Shown one piece after another: positions 43,140 through 52,020 of a stretch of DNA of 64,000 bases. The notes under the pieces are model-generated. The model was not told the DNA's origin. It saw only the letters and a program-made list of their open reading frames with translations, and did no database searches. Source of the DNA: Bacteroidota bacterium. Lineage in GTDB: Bacteria; Bacteroidota; Bacteroidia; Flavobacteriales; Weeksellaceae. The translations under genes and the position numbers were made by a program. The number at the start of each line of letters is the position of its first letter. The first letter of the stretch is position 1. Where the stretch lies: the NCBI GenBank assembly GCA_023393915.1, contig JAEXBS010000047.1, forward strand, positions 310,001 through 374,000, given 5' to 3'.

Positions 43140-45550
43140 TAAAAGCCAAGCAACCTTAATTTTAATTGAATTGCAAAATTCTCACTGAAAGAAGCGGTGC
43201 GGTAATGGCCTACCCTATAGAAAAATCCTAGATTAAAGCGGGAACTTAGAAAATTATTCCATTCAATTCCTACTTCTTGATATAGTTTTTTCATGGGTTC
43301 GAACTCAAAATCATGCAGTCCTGGATTTTCCATAGTACCAATGGCTCCTCGATACAGTACTTCAAAGCTAGAGGTATGCTTTCCAAAGCTTTTAAAATAC
43401 CATGGAATTTGGTGGGTAAAATAATAGCCGAAAAATTCGTCGTTGTAATATTTGCCTCCCGGAAGGGTCGCTAAACCTAAGTAAGAAGTAAGTTCAAACT
43501 TCAATCGTGCGTCTTGCTTAGAAAGACCCATCATTTGGAAGTTATGCCAAACAGGAACCTCACCCCACAATTTTCCTCCATGCAATCTCACGCCAGTTCT
43601 CCCGAATTTATTTTTAAACTGATGCGACAATAAAAGGTCCAAACGGTCGTACTCACTCTCACCTTTGAGTATTGAAAGACCTTTTTCGTAATTTAGGTAA
43701 ATTTCAGGATATCCGGTTTTATAAGTGTATTGACCGTAAGGTGCCATGAGAGCCTCGGTGTAAGGAGCATATTTTAAACTGACTAACGCTGCTGTCTCAT
43801 TAAAAGGGGTATCGAGCCCTTTAAATTTATAATCGAACAAGGCCTCATTTTGCTCTTTTTTCATTAAAAGGCGCATCGTAAAATCTCTACCTAAATCTCT
43901 TTCATACGACATTGCGAACCCTTTGGTAGAAATGAAATTTTTATTGGCAAGATTAGCGCCAGAATTCATAAGCTTCATTCTACCGTTCCACAAATTTTCA
44001 CTAAAATGCCCCCCTACTAAGGCATCATTGTAATACTCCATACGAAAAACAGAATGCCACGAAAGAGAAGTTCTAATATCCACGCCTACTCCATATTTGA
44101 ATGCCTTATCCCTAAAACCGTAGGCTAAAAAAGCATCGGGGGAAATGTAGGGGTGAACTTTTTCATTCAGTTTCACTCCCACTCCAAGTCGAAGCCATTC
44201 GTACTGATTCAATTGGAACATTCTACTAGGTAAAAAATCTATTTTACCCCAACGAATTCTTCCCCGTGTTAGCGTTGAGAGGAAATTCGCTTTTTCTTCC
44301 AAGGATTTTTCTGTACTGAGGCTATCAATCCTGGCATAGGACAAAGTTTCCCTCTGGGTCAAAGGTCGAATCCTATAGTTTGATAATTGCTCTCCTCCGT
44401 AGGAATTGATTTCAAGCTCGTAGCCCTTCATCTCTTTTTTATCTAGCGCAATACTAGCCCTGTGCTCGAAATAATGCGTTTCATGAAGACCGTAATAGCC
44501 CACTTTTAAAGAGTCATTCTCTAATTCATCATTTGAAATATTAAAGGAAAGCGCTCTCGAATAGCGTACACGACTTTTCGGAAACCACTTCCCTTCAAGT
44601 AATTCCCAGTCTTGGTGAATCCAGCCATTAGGATCGTCTCGATCCCTACTTTCTATTTGACGTAAGGCATAGGTTTTTTGATCAATGAGAAGACGTCCAG
44701 AAAATTTCCTTCTGTTTTCAGGACGATGATTCTCCCTTTGGACGTACTGAATAACAAAGGTTTCCCTTCCTTCCCAATTGAGCGTATCAGAGAGATAGAA
44801 TCGATAGAGGCTTGAATTTTCTCTTTTTAGAATTTCAGGCATTTTTTCTAGATCTAGCCCAAGAGCAAGCAAAGGGTAATTAGGCTCTTTAAGTCCTGAT
44901 ATTTTACTGTCAATTACAATCGTTTTCTCTCCATAGTGAGCATCGAACTTACGTTCTAACACCCGCTCCCATAGAAACCCTTTACTTTGTGCAAGAAAAC
45001 TCTTTATCTTCTGTTTCCTAATAGAATCCTTTTGCTGCCTTTTGGTTTGGAAACTAAAATCTCGTCTTTGATTTTGCTTTTCTTGAAGTTCTAAATGGTT
45101 TTTATAATGAGAAATAGAATCCAGTGGAAAATCAAAAGACAATTTCTCGTAAACCTTAAAACTGTAGCTGTCTAAGGATTGAGGTGAGTTCTGCTTAAAA
45201 CGCCTTTCACTTTCTCTTAAAATCTCTAGTGCTCGAGGATCACTTTGATCAGAGATTTGCACTACATCAATTAGCTTTTCTTTCAGCTCTACAGCAGTAA
45301 GCTCAACTCGGGTTTGATTTGGGACGATTTCTTCTGAATAATATCCGGGGTGATGAATTATGATTCTCTTGCAAAGGGAAGGTAACTCAACTTCCCCTCG
45401 GCTGTTTGTGACTCCCAATGAATTACTTCCGCAAAAGATTTGCGCTCCCTCAATAGCCTGACCACTTTTTTCACTAACAAAAAGTTTTGTCTGTGCACAA
45501 ACAAACGAAGTTAAAAAAAGAATTAAAAAAAGTGAGAGCCTTTTAACCAT
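43139..45550 (-). CDS. DUF5686 outer-membrane protein with carboxypeptidase-like domain
   Basis: An 803-residue protein with signal peptide (1-19, ending F-V-C-A-Q). Residues about 20-90 form a carboxypeptidase-regulatory-like (CarbopepD_reg) beta-sandwich: G-Q-A-I-E-G-A-Q-I, G-V-T-N-S-R-G-E-V-E-L-P. The remainder is the DUF5686 region, with a long central part (S-Y-S-F-K-V-Y-E-K-L, then F-R-L-Y-type and aromatic-rich strands) and a C-terminal beta-barrel-like region with alternating hydrophobic residues, ending in L-K-L-R-L-L-G-F. The family is common in Bacteroidota outer membranes; function is unknown. Single gene. Confidence 0.82.
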   Translation of the reverse strand: MVKRLSLFLILFLTSFVCAQTKLFVSEKSGQAIEGAQIFCGSNSLGVTNSRGEVELPSLCKRIIIHHPGYYSEEIVPNQTRVELTAVELKEKLIDVVQISDQSDPRALEILRESERRFKQNSPQSLDSYSFKVYEKLSFDFPLDSISHYKNHLELQEKQNQRRDFSFQTKRQQKDSIRKQKIKSFLAQSKGFLWERVLERKFDAHYGEKTIVIDSKISGLKEPNYPLLALGLDLEKMPEILKRENSSLYRFYLSDTLNWEGRETFVIQYVQRENHRPENRRKFSGRLLIDQKTYALRQIESRDRDDPNGWIHQDWELLEGKWFPKSRVRYSRALSFNISNDELENDSLKVGYYGLHETHYFEHRASIALDKKEMKGYELEINSYGGEQLSNYRIRPLTQRETLSYARIDSLSTEKSLEEKANFLSTLTRGRIRWGKIDFLPSRMFQLNQYEWLRLGVGVKLNEKVHPYISPDAFLAYGFRDKAFKYGVGVDIRTSLSWHSVFRMEYYNDALVGGHFSENLWNGRMKLMNSGANLANKNFISTKGFAMSYERDLGRDFTMRLLMKKEQNEALFDYKFKGLDTPFNETAALVSLKYAPYTEALMAPYGQYTYKTGYPEIYLNYEKGLSILKGESEYDRLDLLLSHQFKNKFGRTGVRLHGGKLWGEVPVWHNFQMMGLSKQDARLKFELTSYLGLATLPGGKYYNDEFFGYYFTHQIPWYFKSFGKHTSSFEVLYRGAIGTMENPGLHDFEFEPMKKLYQEVGIEWNNFLSSRFNLGFFYRVGHYRTASFSENFAIQLKLRLLGF

Positions 45551-45632
45551 CTATAAGAATATTTGCGAATTACAGCTGCAAATGTAAATCCTTTCTACTC
45601 GATTTCTTTTACGAAATTCCCACTATTGGCAC

Positions 45633-45667
45633 AAAAAAATCCCTAAAAACCGGAAGGCTTTAGGGAT
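45633..45667 (-). terminator. Terminator of alaS
   Basis: 9-bp stem atccctaaa/tttagggat (45639-45647 and 45659-45667), with seven U's after it on the minus strand. Confidence 0.8.
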
Positions 45668-45684
45668 CCTTTTCTATTTCTAAA

Positions 45685-48345
45685 TTAAAGGTTCTTAGCT
45701 TTTTCAACTACCCGATCCAGTCCATTTAAATCTTTTCCTCCCGCGGTAGCAAAGCCTGGGTTTCCTCCCCCGCCTCCTTGAATCTCTTTGGCCAGTTCTT
45801 TTACAATTGCACCTGCGGCATATTCGTTCTGAAGCTCTGAACTAACCCCAACACTGATCAGTGGCTTTCCGCCGTTGTCGGTAACAATAACAGTGATTGA
45901 GTTAGCAACGGAATCTTTTAATTGAAATATTAGGTCCTTTATAGTTCCTGCATCCAAAGAAGTTTTCTTAACCAAAACCTTCTTATTCCTTTGCTCCTTA
46001 TATTCAGAGCTCCAGGCTTTTGCTTCGTTCTGAGCTTGAAGTTTTTTAAGGTATTCCAATTGTGATCTGAGCTCACTATTTTCCTCCACTAATTTTTCTA
46101 CCGAGCGAATCACGTCTTTGGACTTAAGTAGTTCACGAAGGGCCATTTCTTTCTGTTCTAATTCAAGAAAATACCCCATGGCCTTTTCTCCAGTAATGGC
46201 TTCAATTCTACGGATCCCTGCTGCAGTAGAACTTTCTGTGATAATTTTAAAATAACCTATCTCTCCCGTATTCTGTACATGGGTACCTCCACAAAGTTCT
46301 TTCGAATCTCCAAATTGAATCATACGAACCGAATCTCCATACTTTTCACCAAATAGAGCCATAGCTCCTTTATTCAATGCTTCCTCCATCGGAATCGATC
46401 TAAATTCAGCTAGAGGTATTGATGCTTTAATTTTTTGATTTACTAAGTACTCTACTTCATTTAACTCGTCTTGTGTTAGTTTAGAGAAATGAGAAAAATC
46501 AAAGCGCAAATAATCAGGACCCACGTAAGATCCTTTCTGTTCCACATGGGTTCCTAAAACCTCACGAAGTGCTGCATGAAGCAAATGCGTAGCACTATGG
46601 TTGCCTTGAGTAGAGCGTCTAGCATCCGAATCCACTTTACAGTAAAAAAGTGCTCCTGCGTCTTTTGGCAATTGATCAATTAAAGAAATCACTAAATTGT
46701 TCTCTTTTCGAGTATCCAATACCTGCACCACTTCTGGATTGTTTTCCACTTGATACATCTCTGGTGAAGTTAAATCAAAATGCTCAGCATAGCTTGGAAT
46801 AAGAATGCCTTTATCTCCTACTTGTCCCCCTCCCTCAGGATAAAAAGGAGATTGTTCCAATACGATTTGATAAAACTCTCCGTCTTTATTTTCAATTTTT
46901 CTATAACGCGTGATAGAAGTCGTCGCCTCTAACGTATCGTAACCAATAAATTCTTCTTTCTTCTCTTCGAGCACCACCCAATCGTAAACTTTCCCAGCTG
47001 AATCTTTCTTGCTTCGCTCTTTTTGACGCGCCATATGGGTAGCAAAACCTTCTTCGTCAACTTTAAGGTTTTTTTCTTCGACAATAATCCTTGTAAGATC
47101 CACTGGGAACCCAAAAGTGTCGTACAGTTCAAATACCCGTTCTCCTGGAAGGGTATCTAGTCCTTTATTTAACGTTTCATTTATCGTTTGATCCAAACGA
47201 ACCAGTCCGGATTCAATTGTTTTAAGAAACGAAGCTTCTTCCTCACGAATTACTTCGGTTACTAACTTCTGTTCTTTTTCAAGTTCTTTAAAGTACCCAC
47301 CCATCTGAATTTTAAGTACTTCAACAAGCTTATATAAAAACGGTTCTTTTAAATTTAAATGTCGGTAAGCGTAAGAGATCGCCCTTCTTAAAATTCTTCT
47401 AATTACGTAGCCTGCTCCCCCATTTGAAGGAAGCTGTCCATCTGCAATAGCAAAGGAAACTGCGCGAATATGATCTACTACCACACGGATCGCAATATCC
47501 TTTGAATCTTTAAGATCACCTCTATATTTAATATTCGAAATTGCTTCAACCTTTTCGATTAGAGGTGTAAAAACGTCTGTGTCATAATTGGAGCTTTTCC
47601 TTTGTAATGCCATACAAAGTCGCTCAAAGCCCATTCCTGTGTCTACGTGGCGGTTTGGAAGTTTTTCTAATGATCCGTCCGCTTTTCGGTTAAACTCCAT
47701 AAATACCAAGTTCCAAATCTCAACGACTTGAGGATGATCCTGGTTTACTAAGTCCGCACCATTAACTTTTGCTTTTTCCTCCTCAGTACGTAGGTCTACA
47801 TGAATCTCTGAACAAGGTCCGCAAGGTCCGCTCTCTCCCATCTCCCAAAAATTATCCTTCTTACTTCCATCGATAATCCGGTCCTTATCTACATACTTTA
47901 ACCAATAGTTGAACGCCTCCTCATCTCTTTGAAGATTTTCTGACTCATCGCCCTGAAACACACTTACATAAAGATCCTCTTTTGGAATTTTGTATTCTTC
48001 AGTCAAGAGTTCCCAAGCCCAATCAATTGCTTCTTTCTTAAAATAATCTCCAAAAGACCAATTTCCAAGCATCTCAAACATCGTATGATGGTAGGTATCC
48101 CTACCAACATCATCCAAATCATTATGTTTCCCTGAAACTCTAAGGCATTTTTGCGTATCAGCGATACGAGGACTTTTAGGTTCCTTATAACCTAAAAAAT
48201 AATCTTTAAATTGGGTCATACCCGAATTAGAAAACATCAGAGTAGGATCGTCTTTTAAAACAATCGGTGCTGAGGGAACGATTAAATGCTGTTTGGATTT
48301 AAAAAAATTAAGATATTTTTCGCGTATTTCCTGTGAAGTCATCAT
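45685..48345 (-). CDS. alaS: Alanine--tRNA ligase
   Basis: An 886-residue class II synthetase. In order: catalytic core with motif 1-3 blocks (T-L-M-F-S-N-S-G-M, R-V-S-G-K-H-N-D-L-D-D-V-G, D-T-G-M-G-F-E-R-L), tRNA recognition helices, editing domain with H-S-A-T-H-L-L-H-A-A-L (zinc/editing HxxxH) and C-G-G-T-H-V (Cys-x-x-x-His), a coiled-coil (about 725-770) and the DHHA1 C-terminal domain (G-G-G-G-N-P-G-F-A). The frame can be extended by 7 codons to an ATG at 48366, but family members begin M-T-S-Q-E-I, so 48345 (or 48342) is preferred. Divergent from the AAA+ gene. Confidence 0.96.
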   Translation of the reverse strand: MMTSQEIREKYLNFFKSKQHLIVPSAPIVLKDDPTLMFSNSGMTQFKDYFLGYKEPKSPRIADTQKCLRVSGKHNDLDDVGRDTYHHTMFEMLGNWSFGDYFKKEAIDWAWELLTEEYKIPKEDLYVSVFQGDESENLQRDEEAFNYWLKYVDKDRIIDGSKKDNFWEMGESGPCGPCSEIHVDLRTEEEKAKVNGADLVNQDHPQVVEIWNLVFMEFNRKADGSLEKLPNRHVDTGMGFERLCMALQRKSSNYDTDVFTPLIEKVEAISNIKYRGDLKDSKDIAIRVVVDHIRAVSFAIADGQLPSNGGAGYVIRRILRRAISYAYRHLNLKEPFLYKLVEVLKIQMGGYFKELEKEQKLVTEVIREEEASFLKTIESGLVRLDQTINETLNKGLDTLPGERVFELYDTFGFPVDLTRIIVEEKNLKVDEEGFATHMARQKERSKKDSAGKVYDWVVLEEKKEEFIGYDTLEATTSITRYRKIENKDGEFYQIVLEQSPFYPEGGGQVGDKGILIPSYAEHFDLTSPEMYQVENNPEVVQVLDTRKENNLVISLIDQLPKDAGALFYCKVDSDARRSTQGNHSATHLLHAALREVLGTHVEQKGSYVGPDYLRFDFSHFSKLTQDELNEVEYLVNQKIKASIPLAEFRSIPMEEALNKGAMALFGEKYGDSVRMIQFGDSKELCGGTHVQNTGEIGYFKIITESSTAAGIRRIEAITGEKAMGYFLELEQKEMALRELLKSKDVIRSVEKLVEENSELRSQLEYLKKLQAQNEAKAWSSEYKEQRNKKVLVKKTSLDAGTIKDLIFQLKDSVANSITVIVTDNGGKPLISVGVSSELQNEYAAGAIVKELAKEIQGGGGGNPGFATAGGKDLNGLDRVVEKAKNL

Positions 48346-48388
48346 AATGGGTTGTATTCTTGACATAAGTCCCTTTTTAGGGCAAGTG

Positions 48389-48405
48389 CAAATTTAATGA
48401 ATTTG
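48389..48405. promoter_or_regulatory. Divergent, palindromic promoter boxes for alaS and the AAA+ gene
   Basis: Minus-strand TAAATTTG at 48389-48396 is a consensus -7 box for alaS. Directly next to it, plus-strand TGAATTTG at 48398-48405 is a near-match facing the AAA+ gene. Together they form the inverted repeat caaatt/aatttg with a 5-base centre. Confidence 0.4.
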
Positions 48406-48437
48406 TGGTAACCTAGAGCGCTCAATAACACAGAACA

Positions 48438-48530
48438 ATGAAAAAAACAAGGAAATGGAATTATCCTTGCATTAACAATTTTTTCTGGTGGTCAGAATAC
48501 ATTTCCTGGAACAAAAAAGTCCTATTATAA
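48438..48530 (+). CDS. Trp-rich 30-residue leader ORF upstream of the AAA+ gene
   Basis: ATG at 48438, TAA at 48528-48530, 21 bases before the AAA+ start. It codes for 30 residues of which four are Trp (codons 7, 17, 18 and 24), with N-N-F-F-W-W recalling the N-F-F-S-T-N-W-W-W of the trpB2 leader. The two tandem TGG codons lie within a small hairpin TTCTG/CAGAA (48483-48487 and 48493-48497). No terminator follows it, so any control would be of translation, or it is a relic. Existence as a translated ORF is an inference. Confidence 0.4.
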   Translation: MKKTRKWNYPCINNFFWWSEYISWNKKVLL

Positions 48531-48551
48531 ACTAATGTGTACATTTATATT

Positions 48552-49967
48552 ATGAAAATCACAGAACTAGCCTTAGAACTAGGTGTTTCCACCTTTAGCA
48601 TAAAACAATTCATTGATGATTTTGATTTGGATCTTTCCGAATGCCTTTACTCTAATTTAGAAGTAAAAGATGATTTCATCAAGTTTGCAAGAGAAAATAA
48701 AGACTTTTTAAGAAGGTACGAGAAAGATTTAGTAGAAGAAAAAACCACAGAACAAATTGCAGAGCAAATTAATAAGCCGGTGGATCAAGTGGAAAAAATC
48801 ATTAAAAAACAAAAACCGAATCTTTTTGAAAGTGGCATGTATAAGTCCTCCGTATCTAGCTATGGAATCGATCATGCATTGGGAGGTAATTACAATTTTG
48901 TTTACGATTATTTCGGTAAAAAGACGCCATTAGCACAAAGGGACTTTATCGGCTACCGTGATTTATACTTCTATATTACCGAAATGCTTCATCCCTTCAT
49001 CGACCAAGGGCAATCCAGTGACTGGGGCATTTATCGTCCTGCAGGTATTATCCTCTATGGACCCAAGGGAAGTGGAAAGATTTTCTGGGCGCGAAAAATA
49101 GCGCAAATCATTGCATACGAATTCAAAGAAGTTAAAAATAGTTACTTAGGAAGAAATTACATCAATGGTCAAAAAACGGATTTTACCGATTTTCTTACCA
49201 CTATGATGAAGGACCAAAAAGTACTTTTGTTCTTGGAAAATTTCGATCAAATAGCACAGGAAAGGTCTTCAAATGAAAATCAACTTTCACAAAATGAAGA
49301 AATCAAAGAGATTATACTTCATTCGATCCACAAATTTGTAAACGAAGAACTTTTAATGGTGGTCTCTGCAGACAATCTTACAGGGATGGATTCTGAAGTT
49401 TTCTCTCCCGGTCGATTTGATGTTAGAATCCCTGTATTTCCACCTAACCCAGACGAGCGAGCAGAAATGATCCTACGCTACTTGACACTCAATCTTGAAG
49501 AAGACGCGCTTTTGTATCAAATTTTACGTTTCAATAAAGCCCATCAAAAACCTTATTGGAAGGAAGTGGCCGCACAAATGCGTCTCTTTAGCAATACGAT
49601 GGTAATCGATTTCACACAAAGCATTAAAAAGCGACTCAGAAATCACTACTTAAAAGTCAAAACCGCTCATTTTAAAATCAGTCCCTCCATCCTTCAATTA
49701 AGCCTTTTGGAATCGGCCAGCAAACTAACGGAGGAGTATTTAAATTCCGTACAACAATTTATTCTAGAAGTGTCATCTAGTGACTACGATGTCTTTTCAA
49801 AACGCATCGAATCCTTAAAGAAAGAGTTAGACTCTTTTAGAGTGGTTGAAATGCCTCGCCGTCAAATTGGTTTTAATCATACGCATCTAGAGGACAATAA
49901 AGTTGAAGAAACGCTCAAACCAAAGAGCCCTGCAAAAGAAGAGTCACCCAAAACAACAAAAGACTAA
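48552..49967 (+). CDS. AAA+ domain protein with degenerate Walker motifs and an IF2N-like N-terminus
   Basis: A 471-residue cytoplasmic protein. Residues 1-28 (M-K-I-T-E-L-A-L-E-L-G-V-S) resemble the IF2_N domain of translation initiation factor IF-2. A helical region follows (30-90), then an AAA+ module of the FtsH/Cdc48 kind (about 128-320). Its Walker A is G170-P-K-G-S-G-K176-I177, with Ile instead of Thr/Ser, and Walker B is L-L-F-L-E229-N230 instead of D-E. Sensor 1 Asn275 (S-A-D-N) and the second-region-of-homology Arg288 (S-P-G-R-F-D) are kept. This suggests ATP may be bound weakly or not hydrolysed. The C-terminus (about 440-471) is charged and disordered. A GTG at 48537 extends the frame, but the ATG at 48552 is preferred. 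prfB follows; role unknown. Confidence 0.75.
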   Translation: MKITELALELGVSTFSIKQFIDDFDLDLSECLYSNLEVKDDFIKFARENKDFLRRYEKDLVEEKTTEQIAEQINKPVDQVEKIIKKQKPNLFESGMYKSSVSSYGIDHALGGNYNFVYDYFGKKTPLAQRDFIGYRDLYFYITEMLHPFIDQGQSSDWGIYRPAGIILYGPKGSGKIFWARKIAQIIAYEFKEVKNSYLGRNYINGQKTDFTDFLTTMMKDQKVLLFLENFDQIAQERSSNENQLSQNEEIKEIILHSIHKFVNEELLMVVSADNLTGMDSEVFSPGRFDVRIPVFPPNPDERAEMILRYLTLNLEEDALLYQILRFNKAHQKPYWKEVAAQMRLFSNTMVIDFTQSIKKRLRNHYLKVKTAHFKISPSILQLSLLESASKLTEEYLNSVQQFILEVSSSDYDVFSKRIESLKKELDSFRVVEMPRRQIGFNHTHLEDNKVEETLKPKSPAKEESPKTTKD

Positions 49968-49991
49968 TCTACCCTAAGGCATCAAAATCCC

Positions 49992-49999
49992 TATCTTTG
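49992..49999 (+). promoter_or_regulatory. -7 box for prfB
   Basis: TATCTTTG matches TAnnTTTG, only 14 bases before the TTG start at 50014, giving a leader of about 8 bases. Confidence 0.5.
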
Positions 50000-50013
50000 C
50001 AAAAAATTCATCC

Positions 50014-51126
50014 TTGATAAGTTCAGATCAAATAAAAGACGCTAAAAAACGAATTGAAGATCTTTATCGTTATCTTCAAATTGGAAAAAAGAAGATCGAA
50101 ATCCAAAACGACGAAGAAAAGACCGGTGCACCTGAATTTTGGAACGATCCAAAACAGGCCGAGATTTTCCTCAAGTCATTAAAGAGCAAGAAAAAATGGG
50201 TTGAAGACTATGAGCAAATCAAGAGTCAATTCGAAGATATTGAGGTGCTTATTGAATTTGCAAAAGAAGATGCGGAAAGTGAAAAAGAATTAGAGAAAAG
50301 TCTACCTGATTTGACTGGAAAAATTGAGGAACTGGAATTTAAAAATATGCTTTCCTCTGAAGGAGATGAACTTTCTGCGGTCGTACAAATTACTGCTGGC
50401 GCGGGCGGAACAGAGAGTTGTGATTGGGCCTCGATGCTTATGCGCATGTATATAATGTGGGGAGAAAAACAGGGGTATAAAATAAAAGAGCTCAACTTTC
50501 AAGAAGGCGACGTTGCAGGAGTTAAGACAGTTACACTAGAGCTGGACGGTGAGTTTGCTTTTGGATACCTCAAAGGAGAAAACGGTGTACACCGACTTGT
50601 TAGAATATCGCCTTTTGACTCCAATGCAAAACGTCATACAAGTTTTGTCTCCGTGTATGTCTATCCACTTGTTGATGATACGATTGACATACAAATTAAT
50701 CCTGCAGACATCTCTTTTGAAACCATGCGTTCCTCAGGAGCTGGAGGACAAAATGTAAACAAGGTTGAAACGGCGGTCCGCTTGCGACATGCTCCGAGCG
50801 GCATAATAATCGAAAACTCAGAGAGTCGCTCACAATTACAAAACAAGGAAAAAGCTATGCAATTACTGCGTTCCCGTTTGTATGAAATTGAACTGGAGGA
50901 GCGCCTAAATGCAAGAAATGAAATCGAAGCTAGTAAAATGAAAATTGAGTGGGGAAGTCAAATTCGCAACTACGTAATGCATCCTTACAAATTAGTAAAA
51001 GACGTAAGAAGTGGACATGAAACTTCTGATGTTGATGGAGTTATGAATGGAGAAATCACCCCATTCCTCAAAGCTTTTTTAATGGCAGACGGTACAGCAG
51101 TCTCTTCTCAAGACGAGCTACTTTAA
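50014..51126 (+). CDS. prfB: Peptide chain release factor 2
   Basis: A 370-residue class I release factor that reads UAA and UGA. RF2 identity is shown by the S-P-F tripeptide in V-R-I-S-P-F-D-S-N-A-K-R; the G-G-Q motif is in S-S-G-A-G-G-Q-N-V-N-K. The only in-frame start before the conserved N-terminus is TTG at 50014 (next in-frame Met is about residue 111). At the position of the E. coli programmed frameshift (after R-Y-L) the sequence is CTT CAA ATT, without an in-frame TGA, so no frameshift autoregulation exists here. Short leader, own promoter. Confidence 0.95.
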   Translation: MISSDQIKDAKKRIEDLYRYLQIGKKKIEIQNDEEKTGAPEFWNDPKQAEIFLKSLKSKKKWVEDYEQIKSQFEDIEVLIEFAKEDAESEKELEKSLPDLTGKIEELEFKNMLSSEGDELSAVVQITAGAGGTESCDWASMLMRMYIMWGEKQGYKIKELNFQEGDVAGVKTVTLELDGEFAFGYLKGENGVHRLVRISPFDSNAKRHTSFVSVYVYPLVDDTIDIQINPADISFETMRSSGAGGQNVNKVETAVRLRHAPSGIIIENSESRSQLQNKEKAMQLLRSRLYEIELEERLNARNEIEASKMKIEWGSQIRNYVMHPYKLVKDVRSGHETSDVDGVMNGEITPFLKAFLMADGTAVSSQDELL

Positions 51127-51244
51127 GTATTCTTACGCTACCAATAAAAGGCAAAACATTGTTATCTATTTAAGGATAATGTTGAGCTAAAAAAAAAGAC
51201 TTGTTAAATAATCATAATATTGCTTAGTTCGGGCATTTTTCCGT

Positions 51245-51252
51245 TATTTTTG
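51245..51252 (+). promoter_or_regulatory. -7 box for the DedA gene
   Basis: TATTTTTG matches TAnnTTTG, 18 bases upstream of the ATG at 51271. Confidence 0.5.
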
Positions 51253-51270
51253 TAGGAATCTAATCAAAGA

Positions 51271-51948
51271 ATGGAGCATTTTGAAAGTTGGAAGGATCTG
51301 ATTAATCCTGAGTTTTACATTAAATTGGGCGGCTACTGGCTCGTTTTATTTATCATATTTGCAGAAACGGGACTGTTTGTTGGTTTTTTTCTTCCCGGTG
51401 ATAGTTTACTTTTTATCTCGGGGATTTACTCCGTAGAACTTATCTCTACCACTTTTGGCACAACCGGTAGTGGATTTTTAGACACAACCATATTGGCGTC
51501 AAGTATTGCGTTGGCAGCCATCGTAGGGAATGAAGTCGGATATTGGTTTGGGTACAAAACCGGACCCGCTCTTTATAAACGTGAAGATACCTTTCTGTAT
51601 AAGAAAAAATACTTATTCCAAGCACACGATTTTTTTGAGAAACACGGGAGTTTAGCTATCATTTTAGCTCGATTTCTTCCAATTGTAAGAACATTCGTTC
51701 CTATTGTTGCAGGTATAGTAAAGATGGATAAAAAGCGTTTTTTTCTTGACAATGTCGTAGGGGGCGTGCTTTGGTCTTTTCTATTGGTATTTGCTGGACA
51801 TTACTTGGATCAACTTTTCATAATAGAATTTGGAATTGATCTTAAAGCGCATTTGGGATCTATAGTACTAGTGCTCGTACTTGTAACTACCCTCCCTGTT
51901 TTACTGAAAATCTTTTTCGGGAAATCTTCAAGAGAGAAGGAAGAATAA
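51271..51948 (+). CDS. DedA family membrane protein (VTT domain)
   Basis: A 225-residue inner-membrane protein of the DedA/VTT family, which includes undecaprenyl-phosphate and phospholipid flippases. Blocks seen: E-T-G-L-F-V-G-F-F-L-P-G-D-S-L-L-F (re-entrant loop 1), A-A-I-V-G-N-E-V-G-Y-W-F-G-Y, and F-F-E-K-H-G-S-L-A-I-I-L-A-R-F-L-P-I-V-R-T-F-V-P-I-V-A-G (re-entrant loop 2, with the conserved Arg). Four to five membrane segments fit. Substrate is not determinable; ends in a charged cytoplasmic tail. Single gene. Confidence 0.9.
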   Translation: MEHFESWKDLINPEFYIKLGGYWLVLFIIFAETGLFVGFFLPGDSLLFISGIYSVELISTTFGTTGSGFLDTTILASSIALAAIVGNEVGYWFGYKTGPALYKREDTFLYKKKYLFQAHDFFEKHGSLAIILARFLPIVRTFVPIVAGIVKMDKKRFFLDNVVGGVLWSFLLVFAGHYLDQLFIIEFGIDLKAHLGSIVLVLVLVTTLPVLLKIFFGKSSREKEE

Positions 51949-51993
51949 ACTTTTATTAAACTTCTTCTACCTCTTTATCTCCTGTATGTTTTT

Positions 51994-52001
51994 TATCTTT
52001 G
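51994..52001 (+). promoter_or_regulatory. -7 box for the isoaspartyl peptidase gene
   Basis: TATCTTTG matches TAnnTTTG, 19 bases upstream of the ATG at 52021. Confidence 0.5.
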
Positions 52002-52020
52002 ATAAATAATAAATGTTGTC

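Noticed and set aside
50069..50100. Programmed frameshift site in prfB
   Set aside because: No in-frame TGA after the R-Y-L codons; the frame is continuous from the TTG start.
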